Source of the DNA: RGIG3002 sp045546775
Lineage (GTDB): Bacteria > Bacillota > Clostridia > Lachnospirales > Lachnospiraceae
DNA: 64,000 nt
NCBI GenBank assembly: GCA_045546775.1
Contig: JAZQDM010000084.1
Span: forward strand, 16,770 to 80,769
Reading direction: 5' to 3'
The notes beneath the pieces were generated by a model. It had not been told where the DNA came from. It did no database searches and worked only from the letters and a program-made list of their open reading frames with translations. A program made the translations under genes and the position numbers. Of this stretch, positions 8,253-17,745 are shown piece by piece (position 1 is the stretch's first letter; each line of letters starts with the position of its first letter).

Positions 8253-10484
8253 TTATTCCACTCCGCGTTTTTCATGCCCGGTTGTATACTCGGCATATGG
8301 CGGATTGGCACCGTCTTTCCATTTACCTTCACAAAAGAAATTGAGTACTTTTTTTGTTTCTTCTTTTGATTCTGTTGTAAAATCCAAACGGTACATACCT
8401 TCCTTTTCCTTTATTTTTTTATGTAAAGAAAGTACTACACTATTATAAATCACATTATAGCAATGCCTGCAATTTGAAAACACAGGAAATTTTTTTCCTA
8501 CTCTGTCTGTCAAAATGACAGCTTTGCCGTCTAACTCCTTTTGGCAATTTCCGGTTGTTTTTTTCAGGCAGTTTGCAGTAATCATCATGGGTACTCTTCC
8601 ATATACGATTTGCAATTTGTTTTGCTTGCTCAAACCACTTTTTTCGCCGGCATTTAATTCAATCGGAAACGTTCCCAAATCTGCTTGCGTCTCAAAAAAT
8701 TGCTCGTCCCATGAGTTCCATATATATAATCCTGCATCTGTCACTATTTTACCATCATATGCGTCATTATGCAAAAGAGACATCTCTTCCATATTGCGCA
8801 CTACGATGCCGGAAAATATTTTTTCTTTACTAAAACATGCATGCAACCATATATCTTTACTTCGAAAAACATAGGGATACACCGCAAAAACACCAAAAGG
8901 CAACTTCTCAGAAAGCTGCATCACTTTATTGTAAACATTATCCCGTTCCACATTCCCATCTTTTACCGAAAAAATATCCGTAGAAAGAAATGCTGCTTGC
9001 AAAGCAGGATATTGTTTTGCAGTTTCACAAAGTGCATCCAACTGCTCCTTTGTCTGCACAGAAACATAAAAACCATATGCACAATTCTGCGTTTCTGTTA
9101 CTCCCTTCCGCAAATCCATTTTTTTCACTTCTGCCGGAGCGCATCCTATACAATTTTCCTCTTTTTTTACCCGAATCCGTTCCGGATATGCGAAACCATT
9201 TTCAGCAATCAACTTATTTTCTAATTCCAAAAGTGCTGCACGTCTAAGCTCATTCAGCTCTTTGACCGTCATAAACACATCTTCATCCATCTGAATATCC
9301 AGCGTTTCCATCACAAAAACGGTATTGCCGCATTTGCTCAATTGCTTTTTGATTGCCTCATATTGCAATGGTTGCTTTTGCGCCTTTGCAACAACAGCAC
9401 CATCCACTATTACATTAACACCGCAACAATCCAACGACATTTGCGCCGGAGCACCGATTTGCATACGTACGGTTCCCCGCACTTGTATTTTCTTTTTTTC
9501 ATCAATATATTTTTTTCGAATGTATGAAAGTAATTGTTCATCACTTCCGCTATAACTGGGCTTGTCTATCGTAATCATAGAGGCGCCGTTATGCTTATTA
9601 TAATATCCATCGTGGATTTCGCTTCGGATATAAAGGTTACGGAGCTGTTCCATATCTTTTTCTGCAATGCAATAATTATCTTTCCCATTTTTGTAATACA
9701 AATCAATGTATTTGCGGTACATCGCAGTAACACCGGCAGCATACTCCGGCTTTTTCATTCTTCCTTCAATTTTAAAGGAATCGATTCCGGCTTCGATTAA
9801 TTCCGGAATCATTTCAATGGTACACATATCTTTCAAGCTCAAATAATATGCTTCTTTTTTTGACAAACTTACTTTATACGGAAGTCTGCACGGTTGCGCA
9901 CACCTGCCGCGATTCCCGCTTCTTCCGCCGACAATACTGCTAAACAGACATTGACCGGAATAGCAATAACACATGGCACCATGGATAAAGGTTTCAATTT
10001 CAATATCCGCCTCTTCTTTTATTAGACGAATTTCCTGCAAAGAAAGTTCTCTCGCCGGCACAATTCTGCTTGCACCGAGTTGTTTTAATTTTTTCGCACC
10101 ATTTACTCCGGTAATCGTCATCTGTGTACTGACGTGCAGCTCCAACCCCGGAAAGTATTGTTTCACATATTGAAAAACGCCCATATCCTGCACAATTACG
10201 CCATCCAAACCTGCACAATAGAACGGATACAGGTAATCAAATAACTCTTGTAATTCTTTCTCTTTTACAAGAGTATTGATCGTCAAATATACTTTTCTTC
10301 CAAAAAGATGGGCATAACGCAAACATTCGCACAATTCCTCTGTTCCAAAATTGTCCGCATAAGCTCTGGCGCCAAATTTTTCACCGCCTAAGTATATTGC
10401 ATCCGCACCCGCATGAATGGCTCCGATAAAACTTTCATAATTCCCTGCCGGTGCAAGCAACTCAACCTTTTTTTTGCCCGTCAT
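8253..10484 (-). CDS. U32 family protein with DUF3656-type region (RlhA-like)
   Basis: The protein begins VELLAPAGNYESFIGAIHAG, the N-terminal signature of peptidase family U32. It carries the family's ELHVSTQMTITGVNGAKKL and the Cys cluster CYCYSGQCLFSSIVGGRSGN-RGRCAQPC. At about 743 residues it is the long form, like E. coli RlhA (23S rRNA C2501 hydroxylation) rather than a true protease. RNA hydroxylation is therefore the more likely role, by family knowledge. I placed the start at 10484: GGAGG is inside the first in-frame codons of the longer frame (ATG 10496) and five bases before this ATG. It sits 28 bases upstream of the SEDS gene. Confidence 0.85.
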   Translation of the reverse strand: MTGKKKVELLAPAGNYESFIGAIHAGADAIYLGGEKFGARAYADNFGTEELCECLRYAHLFGRKVYLTINTLVKEKELQELFDYLYPFYCAGLDGVIVQDMGVFQYVKQYFPGLELHVSTQMTITGVNGAKKLKQLGASRIVPARELSLQEIRLIKEEADIEIETFIHGAMCYCYSGQCLFSSIVGGRSGNRGRCAQPCRLPYKVSLSKKEAYYLSLKDMCTIEMIPELIEAGIDSFKIEGRMKKPEYAAGVTAMYRKYIDLYYKNGKDNYCIAEKDMEQLRNLYIRSEIHDGYYNKHNGASMITIDKPSYSGSDEQLLSYIRKKYIDEKKKIQVRGTVRMQIGAPAQMSLDCCGVNVIVDGAVVAKAQKQPLQYEAIKKQLSKCGNTVFVMETLDIQMDEDVFMTVKELNELRRAALLELENKLIAENGFAYPERIRVKKEENCIGCAPAEVKKMDLRKGVTETQNCAYGFYVSVQTKEQLDALCETAKQYPALQAAFLSTDIFSVKDGNVERDNVYNKVMQLSEKLPFGVFAVYPYVFRSKDIWLHACFSKEKIFSGIVVRNMEEMSLLHNDAYDGKIVTDAGLYIWNSWDEQFFETQADLGTFPIELNAGEKSGLSKQNKLQIVYGRVPMMITANCLKKTTGNCQKELDGKAVILTDRVGKKFPVFSNCRHCYNVIYNSVVLSLHKKIKEKEGMYRLDFTTESKEETKKVLNFFCEGKWKDGANPPYAEYTTGHEKRGVE

Positions 10485-10513
10485 CTTTTCCTCCATTGTT
10501 TTCGCCTATCAGT

Positions 10514-10541
10514 TAAAAATAGGCTGTCTTTGCAGACAGCC
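10514..10541 (-). terminator. zapA terminator
   Basis: GGCTGTC and GACAGCC arms (10522-10541) form a hairpin, and on the minus strand it is followed by TATTTTT. It separates zapA from the U32 gene. Confidence 0.75.
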
Positions 10542-10564
10542 CGTTTGTCAACATGTATTATAAA

Positions 10565-10978
10565 CTATTTGCCGGCACCAAGCTTTTTCGCTTCTGCTTC
10601 CAAACGAATTATTTTCTTAGCATTTTCGTTTAACTCTCTTTGCATTTCTTTCATGCTACTTTCTGCCGTTTCAAGTTTTATCTGCGTAGAAATCAGCTCG
10701 TGCTTCAAATCATACAACTCTTTTTCTCTTTCCTGAATATCCTCTTCCAGCCGTTCAATTTGCTTTTTTGCTTTAAAATAGTCATCTGCTATATTTAACT
10801 GCAACAAAACATTCTGCATATCTGCCGACTGTCTTCTAAAACTATCCATTTTGTTGTATTCTGCAATTCTGTTATTTATGTAAGAAGCAACTTTCTGCAA
10901 ATACTCTTCACTTTCGTATCCGCACAATGTAAAAACTTTCCCACCAATTATAACTTCTGTATCTGTTTTTGCCGCCAT
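10565..10978 (-). CDS. zapA: Cell division protein ZapA
   Basis: The 137-residue protein has the ZapA N-terminal domain (EVIIGGKVFTLCGYESEEYL, then KVASYINNRIAEY) followed by a long coiled coil (about 60-135). ZapA dimers bind FtsZ and bundle Z-ring filaments. The ATG at 10978 lies seven bases after AGAGG; a GTG six bases earlier is possible. It is longer than E. coli ZapA because of the extended coiled coil, as is common in Firmicutes. Confidence 0.9.
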   Translation of the reverse strand: MAAKTDTEVIIGGKVFTLCGYESEEYLQKVASYINNRIAEYNKMDSFRRQSADMQNVLLQLNIADDYFKAKKQIERLEEDIQEREKELYDLKHELISTQIKLETAESSMKEMQRELNENAKKIIRLEAEAKKLGAGK

Positions 10979-11102
10979 CGTCACACCTCTTACCTAAAAA
11001 ACACGAACTTACGCCACCAAGTCTTCTATCAGATGCAAACACATCACATACAAGATATGCTACCTTATTTACATCTATAACACCAAATATATTATATATA
11101 CA

Positions 11103-12101
11103 TTATGTAGGAATTTCAAGTCCTAAATGCTTATATGCTAAATCTGTAACCACTCTTCCCCGCGGTGTACGATTGATAAAACCATTTTTCAGAAGATATG
11201 GTTCATAGACATCTTCAATAGTCCCTGAATCTTCCCCGATAGACGCAGCAAGTGTATCCAGACCAACCGGCCCACCCGAAAACTTTTCTATCATCGTAAA
11301 AAGCATATTTCTATCAATATGGTCAAGACCCATTTTGTCTACATCCATCAAATCCAACGCCACATCCGCCACTTCTTTTGTAATCACACCATTGTATTTT
11401 ACTTGCGCAAAGTCTCTGACGCGTTTTAAAATACGGTTTGCAAGGCGTGGTGTTCCTCTGCTTCTTCTTGCCAGTTCCACAGCACCACCTTCATCAATTT
11501 CAACGTCCAATATTTTAGCAGAGTGCATAATAATAAGCTTAAGCTCTTCTACCGAATAAAACTCCAGTCTGTGAATAACCCCGAAGCGGTCACGTAACGG
11601 CGCAGTCAAAAGTCCAGCCCTTGTCGTTGCTCCAACCAGTGTAAATTTGGGCAAATCAAGGCGGATAGAACGTGCCGACGCACCCTTACCGATCATAATG
11701 TCAATGGCATAATCTTCCATTGCCGGATACAATACTTCTTCTACTTGGCGGTTCAATCTGTGAATCTCATCTACAAAAAGCAAATCTCCTTCTTGCAAAT
11801 TGTTGAGAATCGCCGCCATTTCTCCCGGCTTTTCGATTGCCGGTCCGCTTGTTACTTTCATGTTGACACCCATCTCATTTGCAATAATGCCTGCCAACGT
11901 CGTTTTACCAAGGCCGGGCGGTCCGTAAAACAAAACATGATCCAAGGAATCCTGTCTTTTCTTTGCAGCCTCAATGTAAACCTTTAAATTTTCTTTTGCC
12001 TTTTCCTGTCCAATATAATCATCCAGACATTGCGGGCGAAGTGATCCTTCAATCTTAATATCTTCCTCTATTAAATTTGTCTCAATCATCCGCTTTGCCA
12101 T
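11103..12101 (-). CDS. ruvB: Holliday junction branch migration ATPase RuvB
   Basis: This is the AAA+ motor that, with RuvA, drives branch migration of Holliday junctions. Walker A (FYGPPGLGKTT), Walker B (LLFVDEIHRL), sensor 1 (VGATTRAG) and the Arg-containing RDRFGVIHRLEFY segment are all present, followed by the C-terminal winged helix (GGPVGLDTLAASIGED, RTPRGRVVT). Length is the usual ~332 residues. The start at 12101 is chosen because GGAGG lies six bases upstream; the ATG six bases earlier is too close. It follows ruvA in the same operon. Confidence 0.98.
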   Translation of the reverse strand: MAKRMIETNLIEEDIKIEGSLRPQCLDDYIGQEKAKENLKVYIEAAKKRQDSLDHVLFYGPPGLGKTTLAGIIANEMGVNMKVTSGPAIEKPGEMAAILNNLQEGDLLFVDEIHRLNRQVEEVLYPAMEDYAIDIMIGKGASARSIRLDLPKFTLVGATTRAGLLTAPLRDRFGVIHRLEFYSVEELKLIIMHSAKILDVEIDEGGAVELARRSRGTPRLANRILKRVRDFAQVKYNGVITKEVADVALDLMDVDKMGLDHIDRNMLFTMIEKFSGGPVGLDTLAASIGEDSGTIEDVYEPYLLKNGFINRTPRGRVVTDLAYKHLGLEIPT

Positions 12102-12143
12102 CTGCATCCTCCATCATTTTGGTGCCAAAATATCTATTTATAC

Positions 12144-12749
12144 TCAAAACATTTTCTTCAAAGCTTGTTTTAATACTTCTTCTACATCCATATTTTCCGC
12201 ATTTTCTACTTGTTTTACTGCCTTTAACGCCTCTGTGGAAGAATAGCCGAGTGCGGTCAACGCTTCCGTCGCCTCTTGCACGACACTTCCTACCGCGCCT
12301 AAGCCTGCCGCATAACCGGCTGCTTCCTTCTGTACAAACGTATCTTCTATCGATACTTTATCTTTTAAATCAATAATCACACGTTCCGCAGTTTTACCGC
12401 CAACGCCGGGTGCTTTTGAAATCGCTTTTGCATCTCCGGAAAGAATGGCAAAACGAAGACCATCTGCGTCCAGCACCGACAGTACCGCCAGTGCCCCTTT
12501 CGGTCCAACACCACTTACCGTAATCAAAAGACGGAACATCTGCAATTCGTCTCTTGTCAGAAAACCAAACAAATTGATAGCATCTTCGCGCACGGACATA
12601 TAGGTATATATTTTAAATTCCTCACCAATTCCCGGAAGCATATGCATCGTTCTTGCATTAATTTTTACATTATAACCAATCCCATTGACATCAAGAACAA
12701 CGTTCTCTTCCGAAATATTTTCCACGATTCCTTTCAAATACGCTATCAT
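12144..12749 (-). CDS. ruvA: Holliday junction branch migration protein RuvA
   Basis: The 201-residue protein has the RuvA OB fold (MIAYLKGIVENISEENVVLDV), the helix-hairpin-helix pair (LITVSGVGPKGALAVLS and ISKAPGVGGKTAERVII) that binds junction DNA, and the C-terminal RuvB-interacting domain (EATEALTALGYSSTEALKAV). It overlaps the Gx transporter gene by four bases and is followed by ruvB, so the genes are translationally linked. Confidence 0.97.
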   Translation of the reverse strand: MIAYLKGIVENISEENVVLDVNGIGYNVKINARTMHMLPGIGEEFKIYTYMSVREDAINLFGFLTRDELQMFRLLITVSGVGPKGALAVLSVLDADGLRFAILSGDAKAISKAPGVGGKTAERVIIDLKDKVSIEDTFVQKEAAGYAAGLGAVGSVVQEATEALTALGYSSTEALKAVKQVENAENMDVEEVLKQALKKMF

Positions 12750-13258
12750 ACTTTTCCCTTTCCTATAGACAACTTTTCATATACGAGTGATGCAAGTATT
12801 CCGTTCCAAAATCCGGTCACAAGTCCAGCCAACAATAAAACCGGCGTATAATAAAGCAGTCCTTTCGTATGTACTACCGCAAACGCAACCAAAAGTTGTC
12901 CGATATTATGAAAAACACCTCCGCCCATACTGGTTCCTACCATACTGAACAAGTTACTGCGGCGAAACAAAAACATCACGCAAAAACTTAGTATACCTCC
13001 TGCCAAGCTATACAACAGCACAGACATATTTCCAAACATAAATGAGGCAAGCAAAATTCTGCATACGCTAACAAAAAGCGCATCTTTCCAACCAAACAAA
13101 TACAACGTCAGAAGCACTGCCAAATTGGCCAAGCCAAGTTTCATGCCCGGAATACCGAAAAAAAACGGAATTAACGATTCCACATAGGACAAAATCAAAG
13201 CAAATGCGATGAGCAGCCCTATGTATGCAACCTTTTGTTTATTGTGCGAAGCCATCAT
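12746..13258 (-). CDS. Gx transporter family protein (heptaprenyl diphosphate synthase component I-like)
   Basis: This is a small polytopic protein of 170 residues with five or six membrane segments and the signature IPFFFGIPGMKLGLANLAVLL. The family is annotated as Gx transporter or heptaprenyl diphosphate synthase component I and resembles S-components of vitamin/isoprenoid uptake; the substrate is unknown. The ATG at 13258 is nine bases after GGAGG and overlaps the end of the NusG-II gene by 20 bases. A NusG-II/Gx pair is a recurring clostridial arrangement. Confidence 0.85.
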   Translation of the reverse strand: MMASHNKQKVAYIGLLIAFALILSYVESLIPFFFGIPGMKLGLANLAVLLTLYLFGWKDALFVSVCRILLASFMFGNMSVLLYSLAGGILSFCVMFLFRRSNLFSMVGTSMGGGVFHNIGQLLVAFAVVHTKGLLYYTPVLLLAGLVTGFWNGILASLVYEKLSIGKGKV

Positions 13259-13631
13259 ATCCCGATTCCTCCCCGCCAACAACAGTAATGACAAGTTTGT
13301 GCGGAAGACATACAATGCTCTCTCCGGATTTGGAAATCGCTTTTTGTTTCACACAAAGTCCATCCGGACAGTCTGCTTCTGTTACATCCGCAACACCATC
13401 ACTTATAACAAGTACATTGCTTTGTCCGGTTTCCTTGTCGACAATCTGTACCGACAACTCATCTTTTAAAGAATACGTTGCATACAACTGTCCGTCTTGA
13501 TAAATCTCCACACAGCTGCCTTGTTTCCCTACAACAAACAGCAACCAAATCCATGTCGCTACCGCAATAAGGCAAACCAATACCGCAAACAAAATATCTG
13601 TTTTTTTAATATATTTCTTTACTTCCGGCAC
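13239..13631 (-). CDS. NusG domain II-containing membrane-anchored protein
   Basis: The protein has a membrane helix near the N-terminus (ILFAVLVCLIAVATWIWLLF) and then an extracytoplasmic NusG-II (DUF1312) beta domain. That domain contains CVEIYQDGQLYATYSL and the conserved ADCPDGLCVKQKAISKSGES...CLPHKLVI block. The function is not known; it is commonly near ApbE, Rnf or Gx genes. I placed the start at a GTG (13631), six bases after GGGAG; the longer frame to 13685 would begin in the spacer after the flippase gene without a clear ribosome site. Confidence 0.82.
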   Translation of the reverse strand: MPEVKKYIKKTDILFAVLVCLIAVATWIWLLFVVGKQGSCVEIYQDGQLYATYSLKDELSVQIVDKETGQSNVLVISDGVADVTEADCPDGLCVKQKAISKSGESIVCLPHKLVITVVGGEESGYDGFAQ

Positions 13632-13689
13632 CTTTTTCTCCCTATAGCTCTTTAACAGAATAACACAGTCGAACATATGTTTCAAGTGG

Positions 13690-15318
13690 TTATTTCATTA
13701 GTTTCATTTTTTTCGCAACGCGAATTAACAACGTTCCTTTCGGAAGATTTTTCATATCTTTTTCTGTCAATCCACCAATTTTAATTAGGATTGTAAAATA
13801 TACAATTACCGCAACAACAATTGCAATTCCGAGTGCAATTACATTTGATTTCACAAGTGCATATATGCCCTCGTATATTCCCCATGCAGCCAAGCCCATA
13901 ATCACGGCACAAAACAGTGGCATAATATATGTTTTGACTACATTTTCTCTATATTGTAATGCCTTTTTTAAAGCATGACTGTTCAGCATACACATAACAA
14001 AAGAATACACAACAGTGGCCACCACAAGACTATACAAATCAAGCTCCGTATATAACAAAAGCGGTATCATAACTGCCGTCTGCAGCACTAACGCAATTGC
14101 CGCATTACGCACTGGTATGTTTACTTTTCCGATGGACTGCAACACAGAATTTGTAAGTGTTGACAAACTATAAAAAATAACGGTAACAGCCAAAAAACGA
14201 AGTAACGATGCGGCAAGTTCCAATGTTTCTTTTTGCGGGAACAACAGCATCATAACCGGCTTTGCAAGCGCAAACAAACCGGCTGCGGACGGAATAGATA
14301 TAAGCATTACCGTGTGAATGGCACGGTGGATTTTGGCTTTCGTTTCACGTTTTTCTCCTTTTACAAAGCTACCGGCAATACTTGGTATAATTGCAGAAGA
14401 CATAGCAGACGCAAACGCAACCGGAATATTCATAATCGTCGTTGCTTTCATATTAAAAACACCATACGCTGACGAAGCTACCTCTTCCGTAATTCCTTTC
14501 AAATTCATACAAATACGTGTATATAACGTCTGATTAAGCGGTGTTGTTAAATTATATATGCAGGTACTCAAAATAAAAGGAGTAACAATAGAAATAATCA
14601 TCTTAAAAATCTCTTGATTGGAATCTTCCCTATTGTGTACATCCCTTTTCACGCGGCGCACAATCATCCGGCGATTTAACATATATACAGAAAGCATAAA
14701 CAACAGCGCAATCAATACACCGATTCCTGTTCCGAGCGCACTTCCCATCGCACCGTAAATGGCTTTTGTTGTATCGTCTTTGTCCGCCACCAACTGCATA
14801 AATAAATAGGCGCCGCCTATCGACACAACCGCATTGAAAATTTGTTCCAGTATTTGCGAAACAGATGTCTGTACCATTGTTTTATGCGCTTGGAAATAAC
14901 CACGAACGACGCCAAGCAAGCCGGAAAAAAATATGGTCGGCGCAAACATGCGAAGTACCGGTTGTGAATTTTGCTCTACAAAAATGCTCGCACCAAAAAA
15001 AGCAAGCAGACTTGCCAATCCGCCCACAATAACAACATAAATCAGCGCACATTTAAAAATCTTGTGCGCATTTTTATATTCTTTTAATTCCAATTTCTGC
15101 GCAATAACTTTTGATATTGCTGACGGAATACTGTACGATGATACAAGTAAAATTATGGTATATATACCGTACGCTATCCCGTAGTATCCATTTCCTTCAT
15201 CACCAATAACTGAAGTAAGCGGACTTTTGTACAAAAGTCCAATGATACGACACAATATACCGGTTATCGCCAGAATGCCGGCCTGTTTTACAAAACCGTC
15301 TCTGTTTTTCTTCGCCAT
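13690..15318 (-). CDS. SpoVB/MurJ-like polysaccharide or lipid flippase
   Basis: This 542-residue integral membrane protein has about 14 predicted spans and belongs to the MATE-like PST/MurJ/SpoVB exporters. It begins FVKQAGILAITGILCRIIGLLYKSPL and has the GNGYYGIAYGIYTIILLVSSYSIPSAISK segment typical of SpoVB-like members. Such proteins flip lipid-linked sugars (lipid II or other wall precursors) across the membrane; the actual substrate is not visible here. GGAAGG precedes the ATG at 15318. It heads the NusG-II, Gx, ruvAB gene run. Confidence 0.85.
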   Translation of the reverse strand: MAKKNRDGFVKQAGILAITGILCRIIGLLYKSPLTSVIGDEGNGYYGIAYGIYTIILLVSSYSIPSAISKVIAQKLELKEYKNAHKIFKCALIYVVIVGGLASLLAFFGASIFVEQNSQPVLRMFAPTIFFSGLLGVVRGYFQAHKTMVQTSVSQILEQIFNAVVSIGGAYLFMQLVADKDDTTKAIYGAMGSALGTGIGVLIALLFMLSVYMLNRRMIVRRVKRDVHNREDSNQEIFKMIISIVTPFILSTCIYNLTTPLNQTLYTRICMNLKGITEEVASSAYGVFNMKATTIMNIPVAFASAMSSAIIPSIAGSFVKGEKRETKAKIHRAIHTVMLISIPSAAGLFALAKPVMMLLFPQKETLELAASLLRFLAVTVIFYSLSTLTNSVLQSIGKVNIPVRNAAIALVLQTAVMIPLLLYTELDLYSLVVATVVYSFVMCMLNSHALKKALQYRENVVKTYIMPLFCAVIMGLAAWGIYEGIYALVKSNVIALGIAIVVAVIVYFTILIKIGGLTEKDMKNLPKGTLLIRVAKKMKLMK

Positions 15319-15360
15319 GCAAATATTGCCTTCCGTTCGTAACTTTTTAAAACCAAACGT

Positions 15361-15425
15361 CGACCCGACTTCCGGGTCGTCTTATGAAACAACAAAGCAG
15401 TCACCCGGCTCACATACCGGGTGAC
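15361..15425. terminator. Two tandem hairpins after glgA
   Basis: CGACCCG/CGGGTCG (15361-15379) and the nine-base-pair GTCACCCGG/CCGGGTGAC (15400-15425) are GC-rich stems without a clean T-tract. They lie between glgA and the flippase and probably act as weak terminators. Confidence 0.5.
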
Positions 15426-15453
15426 CAGCTAAAAGTCCTATCTGCTATTGTAA

Positions 15454-16899
15454 TCAGCCAATCAACCAATCATACATTTCCTGATATTTATTTGCGGATA
15501 CTTTCCATGAAAAATCCGCCGCCATAGCTCTGTCGATAATTTTGTTCCACTCGCGTTTTTTGTCATAATAAATACGTTCTGCATAACGGATTGTATTTAA
15601 CATTTCATGCGCATTGTAGTTTGTGAAACTAAAGCCGGTACCGGTGCTTTCATACTGATTATACGGTTCCACGGTATCTTTCAATCCGCCGGTCTCACGC
15701 ACAATCGGAACCGTACCATAGCGGAGTGACATAAGCTGACTCAGACCACACGGCTCAAACAGCGATGGCATCAAAAATGCATCGGAAGCCGCATAAATCT
15801 TATGTGACATCGCTTCTGAATAATAAATATTGGCCGAAACTTTATTTCCATACTTCCAATCAAAATGACGGAACATATTTTCATAACGTTCTTCGCCTGT
15901 TCCAAGTACAACAATCTGCACGTTATCCTGGCAAAGCTCATCCATAATATACGCAATAAGGTCAAAACCTTTTTGGTCTGTCAATCTGGATACAATACCA
16001 ATCATAAATGTCTTGTCATCTTTTACCAGTGACAGTTCTTCTTGCAAAGCTCTCTTATTTTTTATTTTTTCTTTTCTAAAATTAACTGCATTATAACGGT
16101 ATTCAATATATTTATCTGTCTCCGGATTAAAGTCCGTATAATCAATACCATTCACGATACCGCGCAAATCACTGCTTCTGGCCTGTAAAAGTCCGTGCAG
16201 TCCTTCCCCGTAAAATGCGGTTTTGATTTCTTCCGCATATGTATCACTAACCGTTGTAACTGCATCCGCAAATACAATACCACCCTTCAAAAGGTTCGCA
16301 TCTTTGTACGCTTCCAGTTTATCCGACGTAAAATAGTAATCCGCAAGGCCGGTAATCTCCTGTACTGCTTTTACATCCCATTTTCCTTGGAATTTTAAGT
16401 TATGAATCGTCATAACCGTCTTTACATTTGCATAAAAATCATTGCCTCGGAATCGCTCTTTAACATATACCGGCACAAGACCCGTCTGCCAGTCGTGACA
16501 ATGAATCACATCCGGTTTAAAACCAATTACCGGCAATGCCGACAACAACGCTTTTGAAAAGAATGCGTATTTCTCGATTTCAAAAAGAACATTGTCACCA
16601 TATGGTTTAAATCCGTTAAAATAGTATTCGTTATCAATAAAATAGTATTTTACACCATCTACTTCCGCTTCCAGAATACCAACATACTCTTCTTTCCAAT
16701 GAAAGTCCATATAAAAATGTGTCTTGTACTGAAGTTTGTCTTTCATTTCCTGCGACATGCATGTATACTTCGGCAAAATTACTCTTACATCAAAATATCT
16801 GCGATCAATTTCTTTTGGCAGAGAACCAACTACATCCGCAAGTCCTCCGGTTTTGATAAAAGGTACACCCTCTGATGCTGCAAACAAGATATTTTTCAT
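15454..16899 (-). CDS. glgA: Glycogen synthase (ADP-glucose)
   Basis: The 481-residue GT5 enzyme extends alpha-1,4-glucan chains using ADP-glucose. The N-terminal KTGGLADVVGSLPK loop that binds the nucleotide sugar is intact, as are the acceptor-side VIHCHDWQTGLVP and the C-terminal catalytic EPCGLSQLMSLRYGTVPIVRETGGL region (given here split: EPCGLSQLMS, then TVPIVRETGGL). The start is the ATG at 16899, nine bases after GGAGG; the ATG nine bases earlier abuts the ribosome site and cannot be used. No other glg genes are nearby. Confidence 0.96.
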   Translation of the reverse strand: MKNILFAASEGVPFIKTGGLADVVGSLPKEIDRRYFDVRVILPKYTCMSQEMKDKLQYKTHFYMDFHWKEEYVGILEAEVDGVKYYFIDNEYYFNGFKPYGDNVLFEIEKYAFFSKALLSALPVIGFKPDVIHCHDWQTGLVPVYVKERFRGNDFYANVKTVMTIHNLKFQGKWDVKAVQEITGLADYYFTSDKLEAYKDANLLKGGIVFADAVTTVSDTYAEEIKTAFYGEGLHGLLQARSSDLRGIVNGIDYTDFNPETDKYIEYRYNAVNFRKEKIKNKRALQEELSLVKDDKTFMIGIVSRLTDQKGFDLIAYIMDELCQDNVQIVVLGTGEERYENMFRHFDWKYGNKVSANIYYSEAMSHKIYAASDAFLMPSLFEPCGLSQLMSLRYGTVPIVRETGGLKDTVEPYNQYESTGTGFSFTNYNAHEMLNTIRYAERIYYDKKREWNKIIDRAMAADFSWKVSANKYQEMYDWLIG

Positions 16900-17002
16900 C
16901 GAACCCATCCTCCAGACTATGTATTTGGGTATGCCATACCCAGTTTAAATCACCGTCTCCGTATGAGATTATTATACATCATCAAAGAGTGTAATGAAAG
17001 AA

Positions 17003-17533
17003 CTAATTTCGATAAAGAAGACGAATTTTGTCAGCCAAAAGCGCTATAAATTCAGAATTGGTCGGCTTCCCTTTTCCCGTATTGATTGTATAGCCAAACA
17101 GCGCTTCCAACGTTTCCATTCTCCCCCTGCTCCACGCCACTTCAATGGCATGTCGTATTGCTCTTTCTACGCGGCTTGGCGTAGTCTGGAATTTTTTTGC
17201 AATAGTCGGATACAAAACTTTTGTAATCGAATTTAATGTATCCATATCACCTACCGACATCATAATCGCTTCCCGTAAATACTGATATCCTTTAATATGA
17301 GCCGGCACGCCGATTTCATGAATCATTTCCGTAACATCTTTTTCCAAATCTTTTGTTACCGGTTGCTTGGAAAACTCCATCAGTTTCTTCTCTGTCTGCG
17401 TCTCCATTGTTGTTTCTTTTCCCGATGGTACCGTAATCATAATTTGAAATTCTTTATCCGCATTAAGCAAATCCCCCAAAATGCGATATACCCGTTCGCT
17501 GTCTTTTGTAGACGAAATTTTAAGTTGTTCCAT
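17003..17533 (-). CDS. Spo0A C-terminal DNA-binding domain protein without a receiver domain
   Basis: The C-terminal two-thirds (about residues 62-174) is a clear Spo0A effector domain. It contains IHEIGVPAHIKGYQYLREAI, TKVLYPTIAKKFQTTPSRVE and the recognition-helix region RAIRHAIEVAWSRG, then FGYTIN and KPTNSEFIALLADKIRL. The N-terminal ~60 residues do not form a receiver: there is no acidic pair, no phospho-acceptor Asp motif and far too few residues. The protein should therefore recognise 0A-box-like DNA without phosphorylation control. GGAGG lies seven bases before the ATG at 17533. It sits alone between glgA and the pckA terminator. Confidence 0.92.
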   Translation of the reverse strand: MEQLKISSTKDSERVYRILGDLLNADKEFQIMITVPSGKETTMETQTEKKLMEFSKQPVTKDLEKDVTEMIHEIGVPAHIKGYQYLREAIMMSVGDMDTLNSITKVLYPTIAKKFQTTPSRVERAIRHAIEVAWSRGRMETLEALFGYTINTGKGKPTNSEFIALLADKIRLLYRN

Positions 17534-17666
17534 GTCATATCCTCCTACACATTGGCAAATCAAGCCATTTTCTGTACAAAAATATTATATAAGAATGCCA
17601 TTTTATGGCGCAACACTCAAGCATCGCACAAAGCTACAACGAATGGCACGCTTCGCTACGCAATAT

Positions 17667-17697
17667 GCAAAAAAGGACCGGCATAACGCCGGTCCTT
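17667..17697 (-). terminator. pckA terminator
   Basis: GGACCGGC (17675-17682) pairs with GCCGGTCC (17688-17695), extended by AA/TT. On the minus strand it is followed by TTTTTT. Confidence 0.9.
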
Positions 17698-17745
17698 GTA
17701 GCCCGCTAAGTTATTGTAAACAACAACTCCGGGAAATATTTTTCA

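Noticed and set aside
12816..16908. A capsule or exopolysaccharide cluster around the flippase and glgA
   Set aside because: No glycosyltransferases or regulators are present; the neighbours are housekeeping genes.
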